NCBI GenBank assembly: GCA_036365455.1
Contig: JAWQUS010000027.1
Coordinates: forward strand, 14,868,501 to 14,932,500
Direction of reading: 5' to 3'
Origin: Macrosoma leucophasiata
Lineage: Eukaryota; Arthropoda; Insecta; Lepidoptera; Hedylidae
DNA: 64,000 nt
The stretch's first letter is position 1; each line of letters opens with the position of its first letter. The position numbers and the translations under genes are program-made. The notes under the pieces were generated by a model. It saw only the letters and a list, made by a program, of their open reading frames with translations. It did no database searches and had not been told where the DNA came from. Below, piece by piece: positions 32,318-43,219 of this stretch.

Positions 32318-35006
32318 CTAGCAGCTGCCCGCAACGTCGTCTGCGTGTAAGCTCTACAGCACCAAACATACCTAAGATGCCATTGTCGCTTTAGGATTAT
32401 AAGCAAACAACTTTTAAAATAGTATTAAATTAAAAGTATAAGTTTTTTGCAAGCGAAGCAAGTGAAGGGAGTGATATGGGAATCCTGCTGAGTTCAGTCA
32501 TAAGATGTGACTAAAGGAAATAGAGAAAATAATGCAGGACTATATTCGGATACAAAAGAGTAAAAATACGTACAAAGGTATCAAACCTTACAAGACTTTC
32601 CTATAAACTACGTTGGTAGTTATTTAGTTATTCTGTGTATTCTGTCCAAAATGTAAAGAGAGATAGGACTGGTAGCAAGCGACGTACATTTGCCCGTGTG
32701 AGAAGCAACTTGTCCTGAGGTTAACACCCGCTGAGCTCAGTGTCTGCCCCTGCGACTTATTGATGGTCATCGCGAAGCAAACATTCAACTGTACGCGCTT
32801 GAACTGGAATGTGTAGTTATGAGGTATGAGGGGAATGCGTGGTATAAATACTGCCTCGCCAATCCCGGGTCCCGTTATACAACTTCGGAGGAGATAAGTT
32901 CCGAAGAAGCATAAACGGGACACCTACCTTCAGCTTGATGGTATGCGATGGAGGTCCGTTTTCTCACAGGAAGTTCAGAAATGCCATGTGATTATGTGTG
33001 GCGTCATCTTGCTCGACGATAGTATTTATGGAGGTAAAGACCACTTCATTGCCTATTAATTGCTGCAGCCTGATCATTTTTGGACGTCAAAATGGCCCGC
33101 TTGTACGCCCAAAACGTCGTATTCTGCTGGTGCGGTATACGACTAATGTCCCCGTAGACACCGAGAATGAGTTCTTCTCACCTGGATACATCTCTGTCGA
33201 GAGACTCTGGAAACACCACCTATCCACCTCTCTCTTCTGGTAGAGTGCTTCCGCGAAGACTTAGAAGGACATCGGAAAATTCTTGAGCACGTGCATTGTC
33301 GTCGAGCCAAGCTCTCATATTAATGGTCAAGCGCAGCGTAGGTACGAACTCGTTAAGATCGTTTCAACAAAGCATTCATCTCGTCAGCCTTCGATCTTCG
33401 CGTCACCACGGGAAGCGTTTGCCGGAAATCGTCAGTGAACAGTAATGTGACACTAACCTAACACAACTGCCTTTCTATTGGCCATCGTACACTCATCCCA
33501 TACAATCAGAGAGCAATCCTTGAGCACGTGTCCCTTATCACTGTTACATGACACAAAAAAAACGTCGTTTCGTCGCTCTCTAAATGTAAGGGAATTTTAA
33601 ACATGGCATGTGCTGTCTTTCTATCCGGAAGCAGTGTGGCAGCAATTCCCCACGACACTACAGCAATAACAATTTTGCCTTACCTCCTGACATCCGCAAG
33701 TATGCCAGTGGTAACAAATGTTTTTCCTGTTCCACCAGGAGCATCCAAAATCCAGGAGAAAAACATATTACCCTGGTTTTGCCCAACGCTTTCAAGGACG
33801 GTATCATACATTTGTTTTTGCTCTGAAGAGAACAAAGCGACATGGTCATTTCGCCTGGATCGCAATTTGTCTCAGCGTTATACTCCCAATTTCTACGGTC
33901 TTGTTGCAGTGATGATTTGGGGAGCTGGTAACCCATATTCGATAGTTCAATCGGTGGTGGAAATGACCACATCTTGAATACAGGTGTTTAGCATGCGTTC
34001 ATTAGTTACTTCGACTTCGTCTGCAGTAGCACGTGTCTCAAAGCTCGTAGAAAATCTTCAGACAGATAATGGCGATATTTCTCCGACACTGACGCTTGCC
34101 TCCGCGAGGGTGTAATCCCAGTTTTGGTAACCGTCGAGAAGGTGACGTGCTACGCAGGCTGCGCGGCAAGTGGGATACTCCACGCCATCAAATGTCCTCA
34201 GAAAAGTGAAATACGTTGGGCCTCGGATCGTGTGAAGTAACAACAGCAGGAAATAGCTTTCGCCATTATTTGGATGCACGGTACTTATAAACCTTATCCA
34301 ATGCGGTGTCCTTGAAAATTCTCGGATATTCATGCAAAATTTGAAGTAAATTCATTAAAATCCATTACTTTTTGAGTTTAGCTCGGACATACATACAGAC
34401 AAACAACAACAGACAAAACAAACACTATATTTGGCTTCGATATCGATAGTAGATCACGCTCCAAATATTCTTTAAAACAAAAAATAAAAAAAAATACTTC
34501 AAATTTGAAATTGAAAATTTGAAGTAAATTTTGCATGAATATTATTAACAGGTGCCATTTAGTAGGTACTTTTTTAGTTTAGCCCGGGCATACATACAGA
34601 CAAACAGACAAATAAACTGAAAACTATATTTTGGGCTTCGATTTCTATTGTAGATCACGTCCCAAGTATTCTTTAAAAAAATATTCAATGTACAGTTTTG
34701 ACTTTCCTACGATTTTATTAAATGTCGAGATTCCCGTGGGAATGAGCGATTTTCCCGCAATAAAAAGTAGCCTAAATGTTGGCCAGGCTTAGTATCTATA
34801 CACCACAAAAAGGTTCATTCGAATCCGGTATCCAGTATCTTCGGAGATTAGCCTGGACAAAGGGACAAACAGACAAACAGACAGACAATAAAATTAAAAA
34901 TCATTGAAAAGTGTTCTAATACTATTTTAACATCGCCCCCAATTAGGTTTTCGTAAATATATACAATGTACAGACGCGGCTTTTACTGTTTAATTATAAG
35001 TATAGA
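32318..35006 (-). mobile_element. Helitron with decayed helicase gene, ~2.7 kb
   Basis: On the minus strand the element starts TCTATACTTATAATTA (TC at 35005-35006, host A before it) and ends GGGCAGCTGCTAG (CTAG at 32318-32321, host T after it). This is the canonical A-TC...CTAG-T arrangement. Inside is a broken Pif1-type helicase. No Rep/HUH nuclease domain was recognised, and the length is well below that of an autonomous Helitron, so the N-terminal half appears deleted. Repeated GACAAACAGACAAA tracts lie in the 5' part (34390-34900). Confidence 0.8.
32624..34333 (-). pseudogene. Helitron Pif1-type helicase, broken
   Basis: Minus-strand pieces appear in the expected order in different frames. 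SYFLLLLLHTIRGPTYFTFL and DYTLAEA come first (34060-34290). DAPGGTGKTF, the Walker A motif, is at about 33705-33740. IVWDECTMANRKAVV, the Walker B region, is at about 33465-33510. LIGNEVVFTSINTIVEQDDA is near 33000-33060. FAMTINKSQGQTL and TSCFSHGQMYVAC, the C-terminal motifs, are at about 32690-32780. These are typical of the superfamily 1 helicase of Helitrons. Stops and frameshifts between them show a pseudogene. Plus-strand frames over the region are shadows. Confidence 0.88.
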
Positions 35007-35959
35007 TAGATATCGAATTATTATCTTATTCAAAGATATGTTGAAAGTAATGCGAGAAAAAAAACGGTTACCTATGAAAAAAAATACAGTTATTTCAATT
35101 ACTTAAAAATAATTGTTTTTTTTAAGTAATTGAAATAACTGTATTTTTTTCTCACAATGACTGTTTTTAGATTTTCGCGAACTCATTTACTATTTATCTT
35201 AACTTACTTAAATCACCAGCATATGAATTCTCAGTTATGTTCTTTTGTTCATTGTTATAATATTTAAAAGTGATCTGAAATGCAAAGGATTAGTAAATAT
35301 TTAATGACCTGATGATTAGTGACGTGCCGCTCGAACCGGACCTGAATACCGTACATCGTATCGTATTATTATTCTACTGAAATACGCACTCTTCTTTTAT
35401 AAATCATGCATACTTTCACATCAACAGGTCGCTTTGTTAAGAAACAAATTTGTGACTGCAATTAATCAAAGTTATTCAAAGCGTTGAAATTATAGCCGTA
35501 ATTAAAGTACAGAAGGCTACATCTATCGTAACAAGAAATTTTCTAGCGGCAATTATGCACTTACATATTTATTATACGCAATATATCGTGATCGGAAACT
35601 AATATAGCATCAAATTCCTCTTGCAAAGGTTCGTTGCCGGTTTTCCTTTTAGGACGGTTAAAATGTTTACATTGTACGATGCAGCATTGAGTTGAACTGC
35701 GGTTAATGATTTATTTAATAGCTACTTTCAAATGAAACGCGATACTATCAATCTTCAATCGTGAATGTAACCTTGTACCATCGTGAAATCTGTGAAAAAA
35801 AATTGAGCACAATCACGTGAGATTAATAAACTTTGAATCGTACGTTTTTTTGGAGTGCTTTTTAATTTTATCACTAGGCTGCCGAAAAATAATTTTCGGT
35901 TGCTTTCTAGCTATTATTAGCTATTGTATTTTGGTATTGGACGGTGTTCATATGATAAG
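35007..35959 (+). other. PDSS1 intron, unassigned, with a strong hairpin
   Basis: Apart from the hairpin at 35078-35150 this is AT-rich DNA without recognised coding or repeats. Confidence 0.35.
35078..35150. repeat. perfect 32-bp inverted repeat
   Basis: Arms 35078-35109 and 35119-35150 are exact reverse complements around a 9-base spacer. Each arm runs from an A-run through TACAGTTATTTCAATTACTT to a short A-run. It starts about 70 bases beyond the Helitron 5' end. It is the longest perfect hairpin that I found in the window. Confidence 0.92.
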
Positions 35960-36355
35960 AATATATAAATAAGGTTCTGGCGGGAACCTTGAAGGAGGCG
36001 TGTGGTGCTCTTAGTTTATTTCATTTTATCGGTGCATTTTTTAGTTATATTAAATAAAGTAGGTAGCATTTTGTTTGATTGTTTGATATAGGTTTATTAC
36101 AGTGCCTGTGTATAGTGAAATTGAATAACAGTGCGAAAACACGTTTTTTCAAGTTGCCTCCAAAACTTCATTGTAAATATTCTGGTAAAGTAGCCATCGC
36201 TTTACTCGAATTACTGACTGTGACTCTGACTGACTGACTGATAATTGACTGACTAACTCTGACTTTTACTGCTTTTACGCTGCTTATTACGAAAACGAAA
36301 TATCGTTTTACTTGACACTGGCAATATGCGTAATAGCGATGCCATTATAAAAAAA
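35960..36355 (+). repeat. family E repeat, plus copy with A-rich tail
   Basis: It matches 4455-4870 in reverse. It starts AAGGTTCTGGCGGGAACC, contains GTGCCTGTGTATAGTGAAAT, AAGTTGCCTCCAAAACTTC and GCAATATGCGTAATAGCG, and ends ATTATAAAAAAAAAAG. A TGACTGAC simple-sequence expansion (36218-36265) lies in the middle. Confidence 0.7.
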
Positions 36356-36583
36356 AAAGATTAGATAATATTTCGTCAGCGTGACGAGTGGGGTCGGGTG
36401 TGATAACGTTCCCCGGTCGTCCCTGTCTGGCGTGGGTTTGGTTGGAAGCCGGTCAATGGATGTAGGCTAACCGGTGTCCAGTGTTTGTTAATGAGAGGCG
36501 CGCGAGAGAGGCGCAGGTGCGTCGGTCTCTCCGTCCGCGCCTTTTTACCACTGACGAATACAATTTTACTTGAATTAATTTCT

Positions 36584-36866
36584 TACTGGTGGCAGAGTTC
36601 CAATGATGAAGCTCGAGGGCGTAGACGGTGCCGCATTACGTAATTTACTTGCCGCTAAATGGTAGTGTTCAGCGTGATCGTGTTTCGATTATGTTATAAT
36701 ATACCGCCCTGTAATTTTCGACGCAGAGGTAAAACAGGCTCCGCAGTTATCTTATATCATCATCATGTATCTGGTTTTCTATGTAGATATTTATAGGCTG
36801 CAGTATTCCCTTATCGTCAATGTGAACTGTACCTATGCTTTTTTTGCCATTTCATGATATAAAAAG
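36584..36866 (+). repeat. SINE-like family A, diverged full-length copy
   Basis: The order of all blocks is kept (ACTGGTGGCAGAGTTCCAATG head, TTGCCGCTAAATGGTAGTG, GCAGTATTCCCTTATCGTC, ATGATATAAAAAG tail) but identity is clearly lower than for the copies at 10087 and 41495. It is an older insertion. Confidence 0.75.
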
Positions 36867-37896
36867 AAGATAGTGGGTACGTACCATTAGAAGATAGTTA
36901 AGTAGCTACCATTTTTATGATGGCATCAACGGGAATCATATTATTATATGTATACGGTAGGTATAACATCAGTGCCGCTTACGGCTATCGCGGGCGGCTT
37001 TGACGGCGGCGACGCGGTAGTAGGGTTGTTCTTAGACTGTGATTGAACTATATGCCGGGTCTCCGTACATTTATTATTGACAAAAGAAAACTTTATTTTT
37101 AATACCGAAAGCAAAATAATCACAAATATGATATTATCGGTTATCCAATCAATCGGTAATCCAAACAATATGTCTTATGTGTATTGCTTTTTCATAATAT
37201 TTTATGCCTTAAATTGAAAAGTATTATATTTTGTTGAAGAAATGTTGTTAACCCTAGGCGACGGTGACTTGGTCCGGCGAAACCGCCGCCACACTCCGCA
37301 TTAGTATGCGGCCGCATCACAACTTTCTACACATTCTTGATGGCAAGCGGAGAAAAGAGCCACCGATATAAATAACACATTTGTTCTATCGATCGTCTAT
37401 CGATTTTGTCGGTATTATGAATTTCAGTTTATTGTGTATAATATTTCAACTGGGTATAATCGTGATTTGTTATAATCGATTTTGATGATCTAAATAAATG
37501 GCTGTAATTACCTGCGGAGGGGAGTGTTCCACTTTAAATTAGAAACACCAATATATATTTTTTGCCTTATCTGGCAAATTACATTGCTAGCAGTCGTCAT
37601 TGAACTGAATTCCTAATCGCGAGTTTAACTTTATACGCCAAATTAATCATCGGAATTAGGACGACGCACGACGAAAGTATTGGTTAATGTAACCGGCATC
37701 GTAAAATATCTTTGCTGATTGTATTTCATTCAATCAATTATTTACATTGTTACCTACATTATGTTAATGAGTAGAGGTATTTGAAGACATAATTGCGGAT
37801 GCTGCCTTAACAAGTGAATCGCTTTAGTACATACATACACTAATATAATGTTTAAAATTGAGTACATTCGAATCTAGTCTTAGCAGCTTAGGACCT
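36867..37896 (+). other. PDSS1 intron with GC-rich pockets
   Basis: GC-rich pockets occur at 36960-37025 (GCGGGCGGCTTTGACGGCGG) and 37255-37325 (GGCGAAACCGCCGCC, GCGGCCGC). They lie near another such pocket at 36380-36545. None gives a convincing exon. The rest is AT-rich. Confidence 0.35.
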
Positions 37897-37897
37897 G

Positions 37898-38604
37898 CGG
37901 TGGGACCGCCTATCAGACCTACCTACATTGCTATTGTCGTTGTCATTGCTGTCAAATTTTCATGTCGATTTGTAGCTCCTTTATCAGCAGTAGTGATAAT
38001 CTGATCGTTTTTTTTTGTTGCCTAGGTGAGAAACAAGCGATAATGGTAGATTATTTCGATTATTGTTATTTAGTTAAAGCAAAAATCGACATGAAAAGGA
38101 GATGTTACAAAAATGTATGGACCTCCTGGAATGTCATTAAACAGGCAAAATCAATATAAAAACGTTTTTTACTGCATATTTTCACTTATTTAGCTTTGTT
38201 TGCAGTTACAAAACATTATTTGCAGTTAGAATTGCAACTCCTAACCAACATGGCGAATATGGCGGGCGATGCCATTTTGACATATTCATTTTTTAAATTG
38301 TATTTTGATTAAATAGTACTTGGAGAAAAAAAGTAATATTTTCTAAATACTATCGAAATCGATTGATCCCAAGTGTCGACTGTATCGCCGCCATGTTTAA
38401 CATAGTTGAAAATGATAAAATCGTTTGAATTAAAAGTGGTTGTAACTCTAAAATATATTCTTGATTAAATTAATTGTATTTTTTCGGATTCTTCTTTAAT
38501 TTACCCATTTTTTGAGGACGTGTACGAACCAGAGCCGATGCCGCAACATCTCCTTTGACAGCAATGACAACGACAATAGCAATGTCGATAGGCGGTCGCA
38601 CCCC
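37898..38604. mobile_element. MITE / DNA transposon with ~65-bp terminal inverted repeats
   Basis: The left end (GGTGGGACCGCCTATC, then CATTGCTATTGTCGTTGTCA, then TTGCTGTCAAA) is mirrored at the right end (TTTGACAGCAATGACAACG, ACAATAGCAATGTCGATAGG, CGGTCGCACC). The roughly 700-bp inside has no recognisable transposase. A second family member lies at 43220-43440. The superfamily is not determined. Confidence 0.75.
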
Positions 38605-38665
38605 TGTTCGAATTTTAAAGAATCTTTGTTTATTATAAAATAGGATAGAATTTATCGATTTTACG

Positions 38666-38722
38666 GTTGGTATTCTACAGCGAGGTTGCGTGCTAGGCCG
38701 CACGCAACCTCGCTATACCAAC
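38666..38722. repeat. GC-rich hairpin with nested outer arms
   Basis: Inner arms 38679-38693 and 38700-38714 (AGCGAGGTTGCGTGC and its reverse complement) flank TAGGCC. Outer arms GTTGGTAT and ATACCAAC extend the pairing with a small bulge. It sits between the MITE and the tandem array. Confidence 0.8.
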
Positions 38723-38734
38723 TGGCGCACAGTT

Positions 38735-39255
38735 TTTTTTAAATATGGAATGTGTATCAATTTTGAGATTTCTTGGGGTGCTGATTACGAAAATGACATC
38801 TTTTTAATATCCAAGATGGCGGACAGAATTATTTTTCCAAATCGTGATATGAGTGTCAATTTCGAGGTTTCTTGGGGTGTAGAATACGGAAATGTCATAA
38901 TATTTGAGATCCAAGATGGCGGACATTATTATTATCCAAATTGTGATAAGGGTGTCAATTTTGTGGTTTTTTGGAGTGCTGATCACGAAAATGGCATTCG
39001 TGTTCTGATCCAAGATGACGGACAGACTTTTTTTTTCAAAATATGATATGGGTGTCTAAGTCGAGGTTTTTTGAGGCGTTGATTACGAAAATGACATCTT
39101 TTATGTGATATCGGTGTCAATTTCGAGGTTTCATGGGTGCTGATTACGAAAATGGCATCCGTTTTCAGATCCAAAATGGCGCTCAGTTTTTTTTTTCAAA
39201 TTATGATATGGGTGTCTAAGTTGAGGTTTTTTGAGGCGTTGATTACGAAAATCTA
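38735..39255 (+). repeat. ~100-bp tandem repeat array
   Basis: The unit contains GTGTCAATTTCGAGGTTTC, TTGGGGTGCTGATTACGAAAATG and GATCCAAGATGGCGGACAG. CCAAGATGGC-type anchors fall at 38811, 38911, 39010 and 39171, giving periods near 100, 99 and 161 (the last including a partial unit). The plus-strand frame stays open through about three units (38690-39046) and reads a repeating GADYEND/GVEYGN/SADHENG pattern. This probably follows from the period and sequence; I see no sign of a real protein. Confidence 0.85.
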
Positions 39256-39338
39256 TACGTAGTATTATTACTCTGACTCAACGGTGCGGTTTTCTCGTTC
39301 GCTTCTGGCCCGAACGTGTAAATTGTGGAACGAACTTT

Positions 39339-39622
39339 TTTTTATGTAATAAAAGTGGCAAACAAGCCTGCTGTTCACATTGATGTTAAGTGATGACTGC
39401 AGCCTACAGACATCCACACAATGACCAGAGGTCAAAATGCAGATGCACTGCCACTCTTGATGCAATAGGTGTTATGCCTCTATGCCGGAAATTACAGAGC
39501 CGTACATTTCCACCTGACCGGAACACGATAGTGCTGAACAATACCATTTAGCGGCAAGTATATTAGGTAATGCGGTGGTACCTACGCCCGCGAGCTCCGT
39601 CACTGGAGCTCTACCACCAGTA
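39339..39622 (-). repeat. SINE-like family A, full minus copy
   Basis: Reads from TTTATGTAATAAAAGTGG to GTCACTGGAGCTCTACCACCAG. GAACTT occurs on both sides (about 39329 and 39625), possibly a short target duplication. Confidence 0.85.
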
Positions 39623-40154
39623 GAACTTCCCTCTGTAGTGTTCCCTCGGTGCTACAATATGGGGTTACTATACCGCTACCCCATTGAACATAATTTTTGA
39701 AATCGGTCCATTCGTTTTTGCGTGAAAACTTTACAAACATACTAACATATAAACCTTTCCCCTTTCAATATTAGTATACAAGTAGAGCTATAGGTAATAG
39801 CTAGTCAATATAATTAAATCAGTGCTATAAATTTATTCCCCTCCCCCAAGCAAGATACGCCACTAACCATGTGAATTTACCCCACAAATTGCCTTTCATA
39901 ATAATTAGATAACCCGTAACTCAAATTAAACAACAACACAAAAGGTTTGAAACATCTGAAAAAGTATTGTCACTTACCTTCCATTTTAGGAAAAACACGT
40001 AAGTACCTACTTAGATTACGTCTTCGAAACCAATTTAATGTCAATTTTGTGTCGTTCTGTACACTCCCGTAGTTGGATGCAAACTAAACTTGAGTAAATT
40101 CTTAATTAGTGAAAAAGCATAAGAAAAGAAAAGCATGTGGCTTTACATAAAATA

Positions 40155-40250
40155 CTAGCTGTGACCGCGACTTCGTCCGCGGGAGAATTTATGATTGTTC
40201 CGTATCTACCCGATTTTGGACAGATAGACAGGCAGACCAAACATTGTAAA
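40155..40250 (-). mobile_element. Helitron 3' end fragment
   Basis: CTAGCTGTGACCGCGACTTCG after A is a reverse-oriented Helitron terminus like those at 19761 and 19940. The 5' end cannot be identified. Confidence 0.5.
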
Positions 40251-40927
40251 AATGATTATTTTGGTATATGTACCGTGTATACATACATATGCATTTAGTA
40301 AATAGCGTAAAATAATATTTTTATATTACAAACAGACACTCCAATTTTATTAATTTGTATGTGCCATCAAATTCGGTAAGCAAAAACCTTATCACTAAGA
40401 GATTAAACTAAGCGCTTAAAGTAAAGGCTAAAACTATCCTAAAGTTATGATAGATTATTGGGTTACCCTTTCCTTGGGAAAGTTTTTTAAAAGGATAATA
40501 TGTCCGCAAGATATCCTATCGTAAGGATTAAAATTTAAAGCGCTTTTAAAATTAGCCGCTTATCCGGTCCCTGCTTTGAGACGTCTATGAAACAAAATAA
40601 GCATTGAAATTTCGACTCGAAGTTATGTGAAGCTACGACTTTATAGCGACCTGTAAATATAAAAAAAATAAATATTGTGAGAAATACGACAAAACATCTG
40701 TTCCTAGTTGTGTATAAAATTTAATTTCGTTCGCCTGCGGTACTGGGAAAACTGAAATATCTATGAGTTTTTTATTTCCTCAATCAAGATAATTTTCAAA
40801 CATGAATTAAACGCTTCATGTTAAGCGAAAATTGACTATTCTATGGTCTACTTAGCAACGCTGTTACGGCTTGTCTATTTATTTTATTAGCATTTTTAAT
40901 GATGTATCAAGGGTATGAGTAGTTTAA

Positions 40928-41140
40928 ACATGAGGTAGAGGTCCAATAGTGGAGCTCGAGGACTGTAGGGACTGAGGTATCTATCCTCAGTAATACCGAA
41001 TTAATCTGATATATATCCCAATGGTGTTCAGCGCTGCCGTTTCATACACTTGATTTAAGCCTGAGGTTTGGCATTGCATCTTCGTTGAGAAGTTAAGTTT
41101 CTATATACCTACGTATTTATAGTCCCCAGAATTAATTGTT
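40928..41140 (+). repeat. diverged SINE-like family A trace
   Basis: GAGGTAGAGGTCCAATAGTGG, TGGTGTTCAGCGCTGCCGT and GCCTGAGGTTTGGCATTGCAT follow the family order at low identity. Confidence 0.45.
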
Positions 41141-41382
41141 AACTTGCCATCAAAGCACTGCGAACAAATGAACTGTATGCCATTAAAAGTCGATCCGTAA
41201 TCGATCGTCGTTAAATCACAACTCATTCGGCTTTTTGGCACTTCGGCCATTAGACCCCAAGACTCTATGACGTGACCGTCCGTAACTCAAAAGCTGAATA
41301 CTCTGTTTTCCATGTCGACTACATAAAAAAAATATGTTTGAGGACTGATGGAGTATTTATGTGTGAATTGTTTATATTTCAG

Positions 41383-41472
41383 GTGGCGATGGCCGGCGAC
41401 TTCATCCTCGCTGTGGCGTCGATGATGATAGCTCGCTTGCGCAGCGATGAAGTCACATTAGTGCTTAGTCAG
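41383..41472 (+). CDS. PDSS1: PDSS1 exon (30 codons)
   Basis: The exon follows TTTATATTTCAG and ends before GTAACA, both good splice sites, with phase 0 at each end. It reads VAMAGDFILAVASMMIARLR and then SDEVTLVLSQ. It continues directly from NHKK of the 5584 exon: in PDSS1 proteins the block after the first Asp-rich motif reads K-K, small residue, AGD, then a hydrophobic helix. No residue is missing at the junction, so the 35.8-kb gap is one intron and no exon is lost. A family A repeat begins only 22 bases beyond the exon. Confidence 0.95.
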
Positions 41473-41494
41473 GTAACATCTTATCATTGTTGTC

Positions 41495-41782
41495 TTACTG
41501 GTGGTAGAGCTCCAGTGACGGAGCTTGCGGGCGTAGGCACCACCGCATTACTTAAGATACTTGCCGCTAAATGGTAGTGTTCAGCACTGTCGTGTTCCGG
41601 TCAGGTGGTAATGTACGGCTCTGTAATTTCCGGCACAGAGGCATAACACCTTAGGCCTCAGGGGTGGTAACGCATCTGCACTTCGACCTTGGTCTTTTTG
41701 TGGGTGTCTATAGGCTGCAGTCATCACTTAACATCAATGTGAACTGCATGCTTGTTTGCCACCTACATTACATTAAAAACAA
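41495..41782 (+). repeat. SINE-like family A, full copy next to a splice donor
   Basis: The copy starts CTGGTGGTAGAGCTCCAGTG and ends ACATTACATTAAAAAC. It is one of the best-conserved copies in the window and starts 22 bases after the PDSS1 exon end at 41472. Confidence 0.88.
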
Positions 41783-41841
41783 TGTTTCATCAAGCGGAAC
41801 GTAGAAATCAGTAAATAAGGTTGTTAAATGGTTGGTTAAAT

Positions 41842-42016
41842 GTGAAATAATGTATGGCCCCGTAATTACTATCACAGAGGCAAATCAACTTAGGCCTCGT
41901 AGGTCGCAAGGCATCAGCGTTTTGATCTCCTGTTTTTGTGTAGACAGGCTGCAATATTCACTTACCTTTCGTTTGAACTGTATGCTTGTTTGCCACCAAT
42001 ATAACATTAAAAAGCG
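41842..42016 (+). repeat. diverged SINE-like family A, 3' part
   Basis: TATGGCCCCGTAATTACTATC, CACAGAGGCAAATCAACTTAGG and GCTTGTTTGCCACCAATATAA follow the family order. The head is missing. Confidence 0.7.
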
Positions 42017-42099
42017 AAATTTGAGTAGTTATGTATTAATCATCGTTAATAACTTTCATGTTGTCTTGCCCTTTTATAAAATCATTATCACTTCACTAC

Positions 42100-42383
42100 A
42101 TATTATAAAGTCCCCCTAATTTCTCAGTCTGTATGTATGCGCTAATCTCAGAAAATTGTAAACGGATTTTGTTACTGTTTAAAATGTTTAAAAAAAAATT
42201 TTTTTTAAACATTTTTAAAAAGGTTTTTTTTCTGAGGAAGGTTTATAATAATATCTATAATTTATCAATATAGTACCTATATTTACCGATACGATACGTG
42301 ATACGATATCACGGTTTTGTCAAAGAAGTTGGGCGCGTACTTATAATATAATAAATGCTAGCAGTGGAGTGGAGGGTCGCTAG
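42100..42383 (+). mobile_element. probable non-autonomous Helitron
   Basis: The segment ends GGAGGGTCGCTAG followed by T and begins near ATTATAAAGTCCCCCTAATT. Composition and ends resemble the other Helitrons, but the 5' TC is not certain. It contains a palindromic A/T run at 42188-42217. Confidence 0.5.
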
Positions 42384-43219
42384 TTAAATATTTAATATAA
42401 AATTACTTTTTGATGTACGCTGCATGGCCTGCATGATAGTGTTTTGTACCCTATAGGTAGATATTCCTGCGACTAACAACTAATTTTGTCTTGAATTTAT
42501 TTATGTTGACACAATAGAGCTATCTATCTAGTGATGTATTACATCTGAATGAATTGCCTTCAATTCATTAGCCCACAAAAGAAAAATACAAAACCTAGGT
42601 ATTGTCCCAACGCTAATTGGTTATTCCAGAAATTAGCACTGTAAACATTTTTTTCAGTTATATAATATTAGTATAGATTCGTTCTTGGACGTTCGCACCA
42701 AGGTGTAAATGATGAAACCACAATTTGGACTTAAACAAAAAATACTTAGTCACTTACACTTTTATAGTGCCTTTTATGTTTAAGTATCCGTCTTTACTCA
42801 TTGAGTAGGTATATTTTACCCAAGAATATTATTGGTATCGATATAAATGAAAAGAGGTTCATATTAATATTAAGATTCTAATGAATCATGTAATGGAATT
42901 TATATTGTACCCTTGCAAAGGACTACTACTCGTATTAGAATTAATTCGTCCCAATATGAAACTTGATCTAATTTTGTTTTAAATCACAATAATAATATAA
43001 TAATCTCAGTGGCTCAGTGTTTGTGGCTCAGTGTTTCCGAAATATTTTTCTTATCCCGGTAATTTTCACACTGGCCCTTCGTGACCCACTTAATATTAAA
43101 ACGAAGTTGTTTCCATTAAGTTAAATAATAGTAATACGACACGTCGATCGATAATTAGTAGATTTTTGAAACAAGGCAAGAATGTTGCGATCCGGTATTT
43201 TATTTTGATGGCCCTGATA

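Noticed and set aside
33603..33977. 124-codon plus-strand frame
   Set aside because: It is antisense to the Helitron helicase pseudogene, whose Walker A motif on the minus strand explains the sequence.
5585..41382. A nested host gene in the giant intron
   Set aside because: All recognisable coding there is transposase or Helitron helicase; other frames lack domains or paired splice sites.
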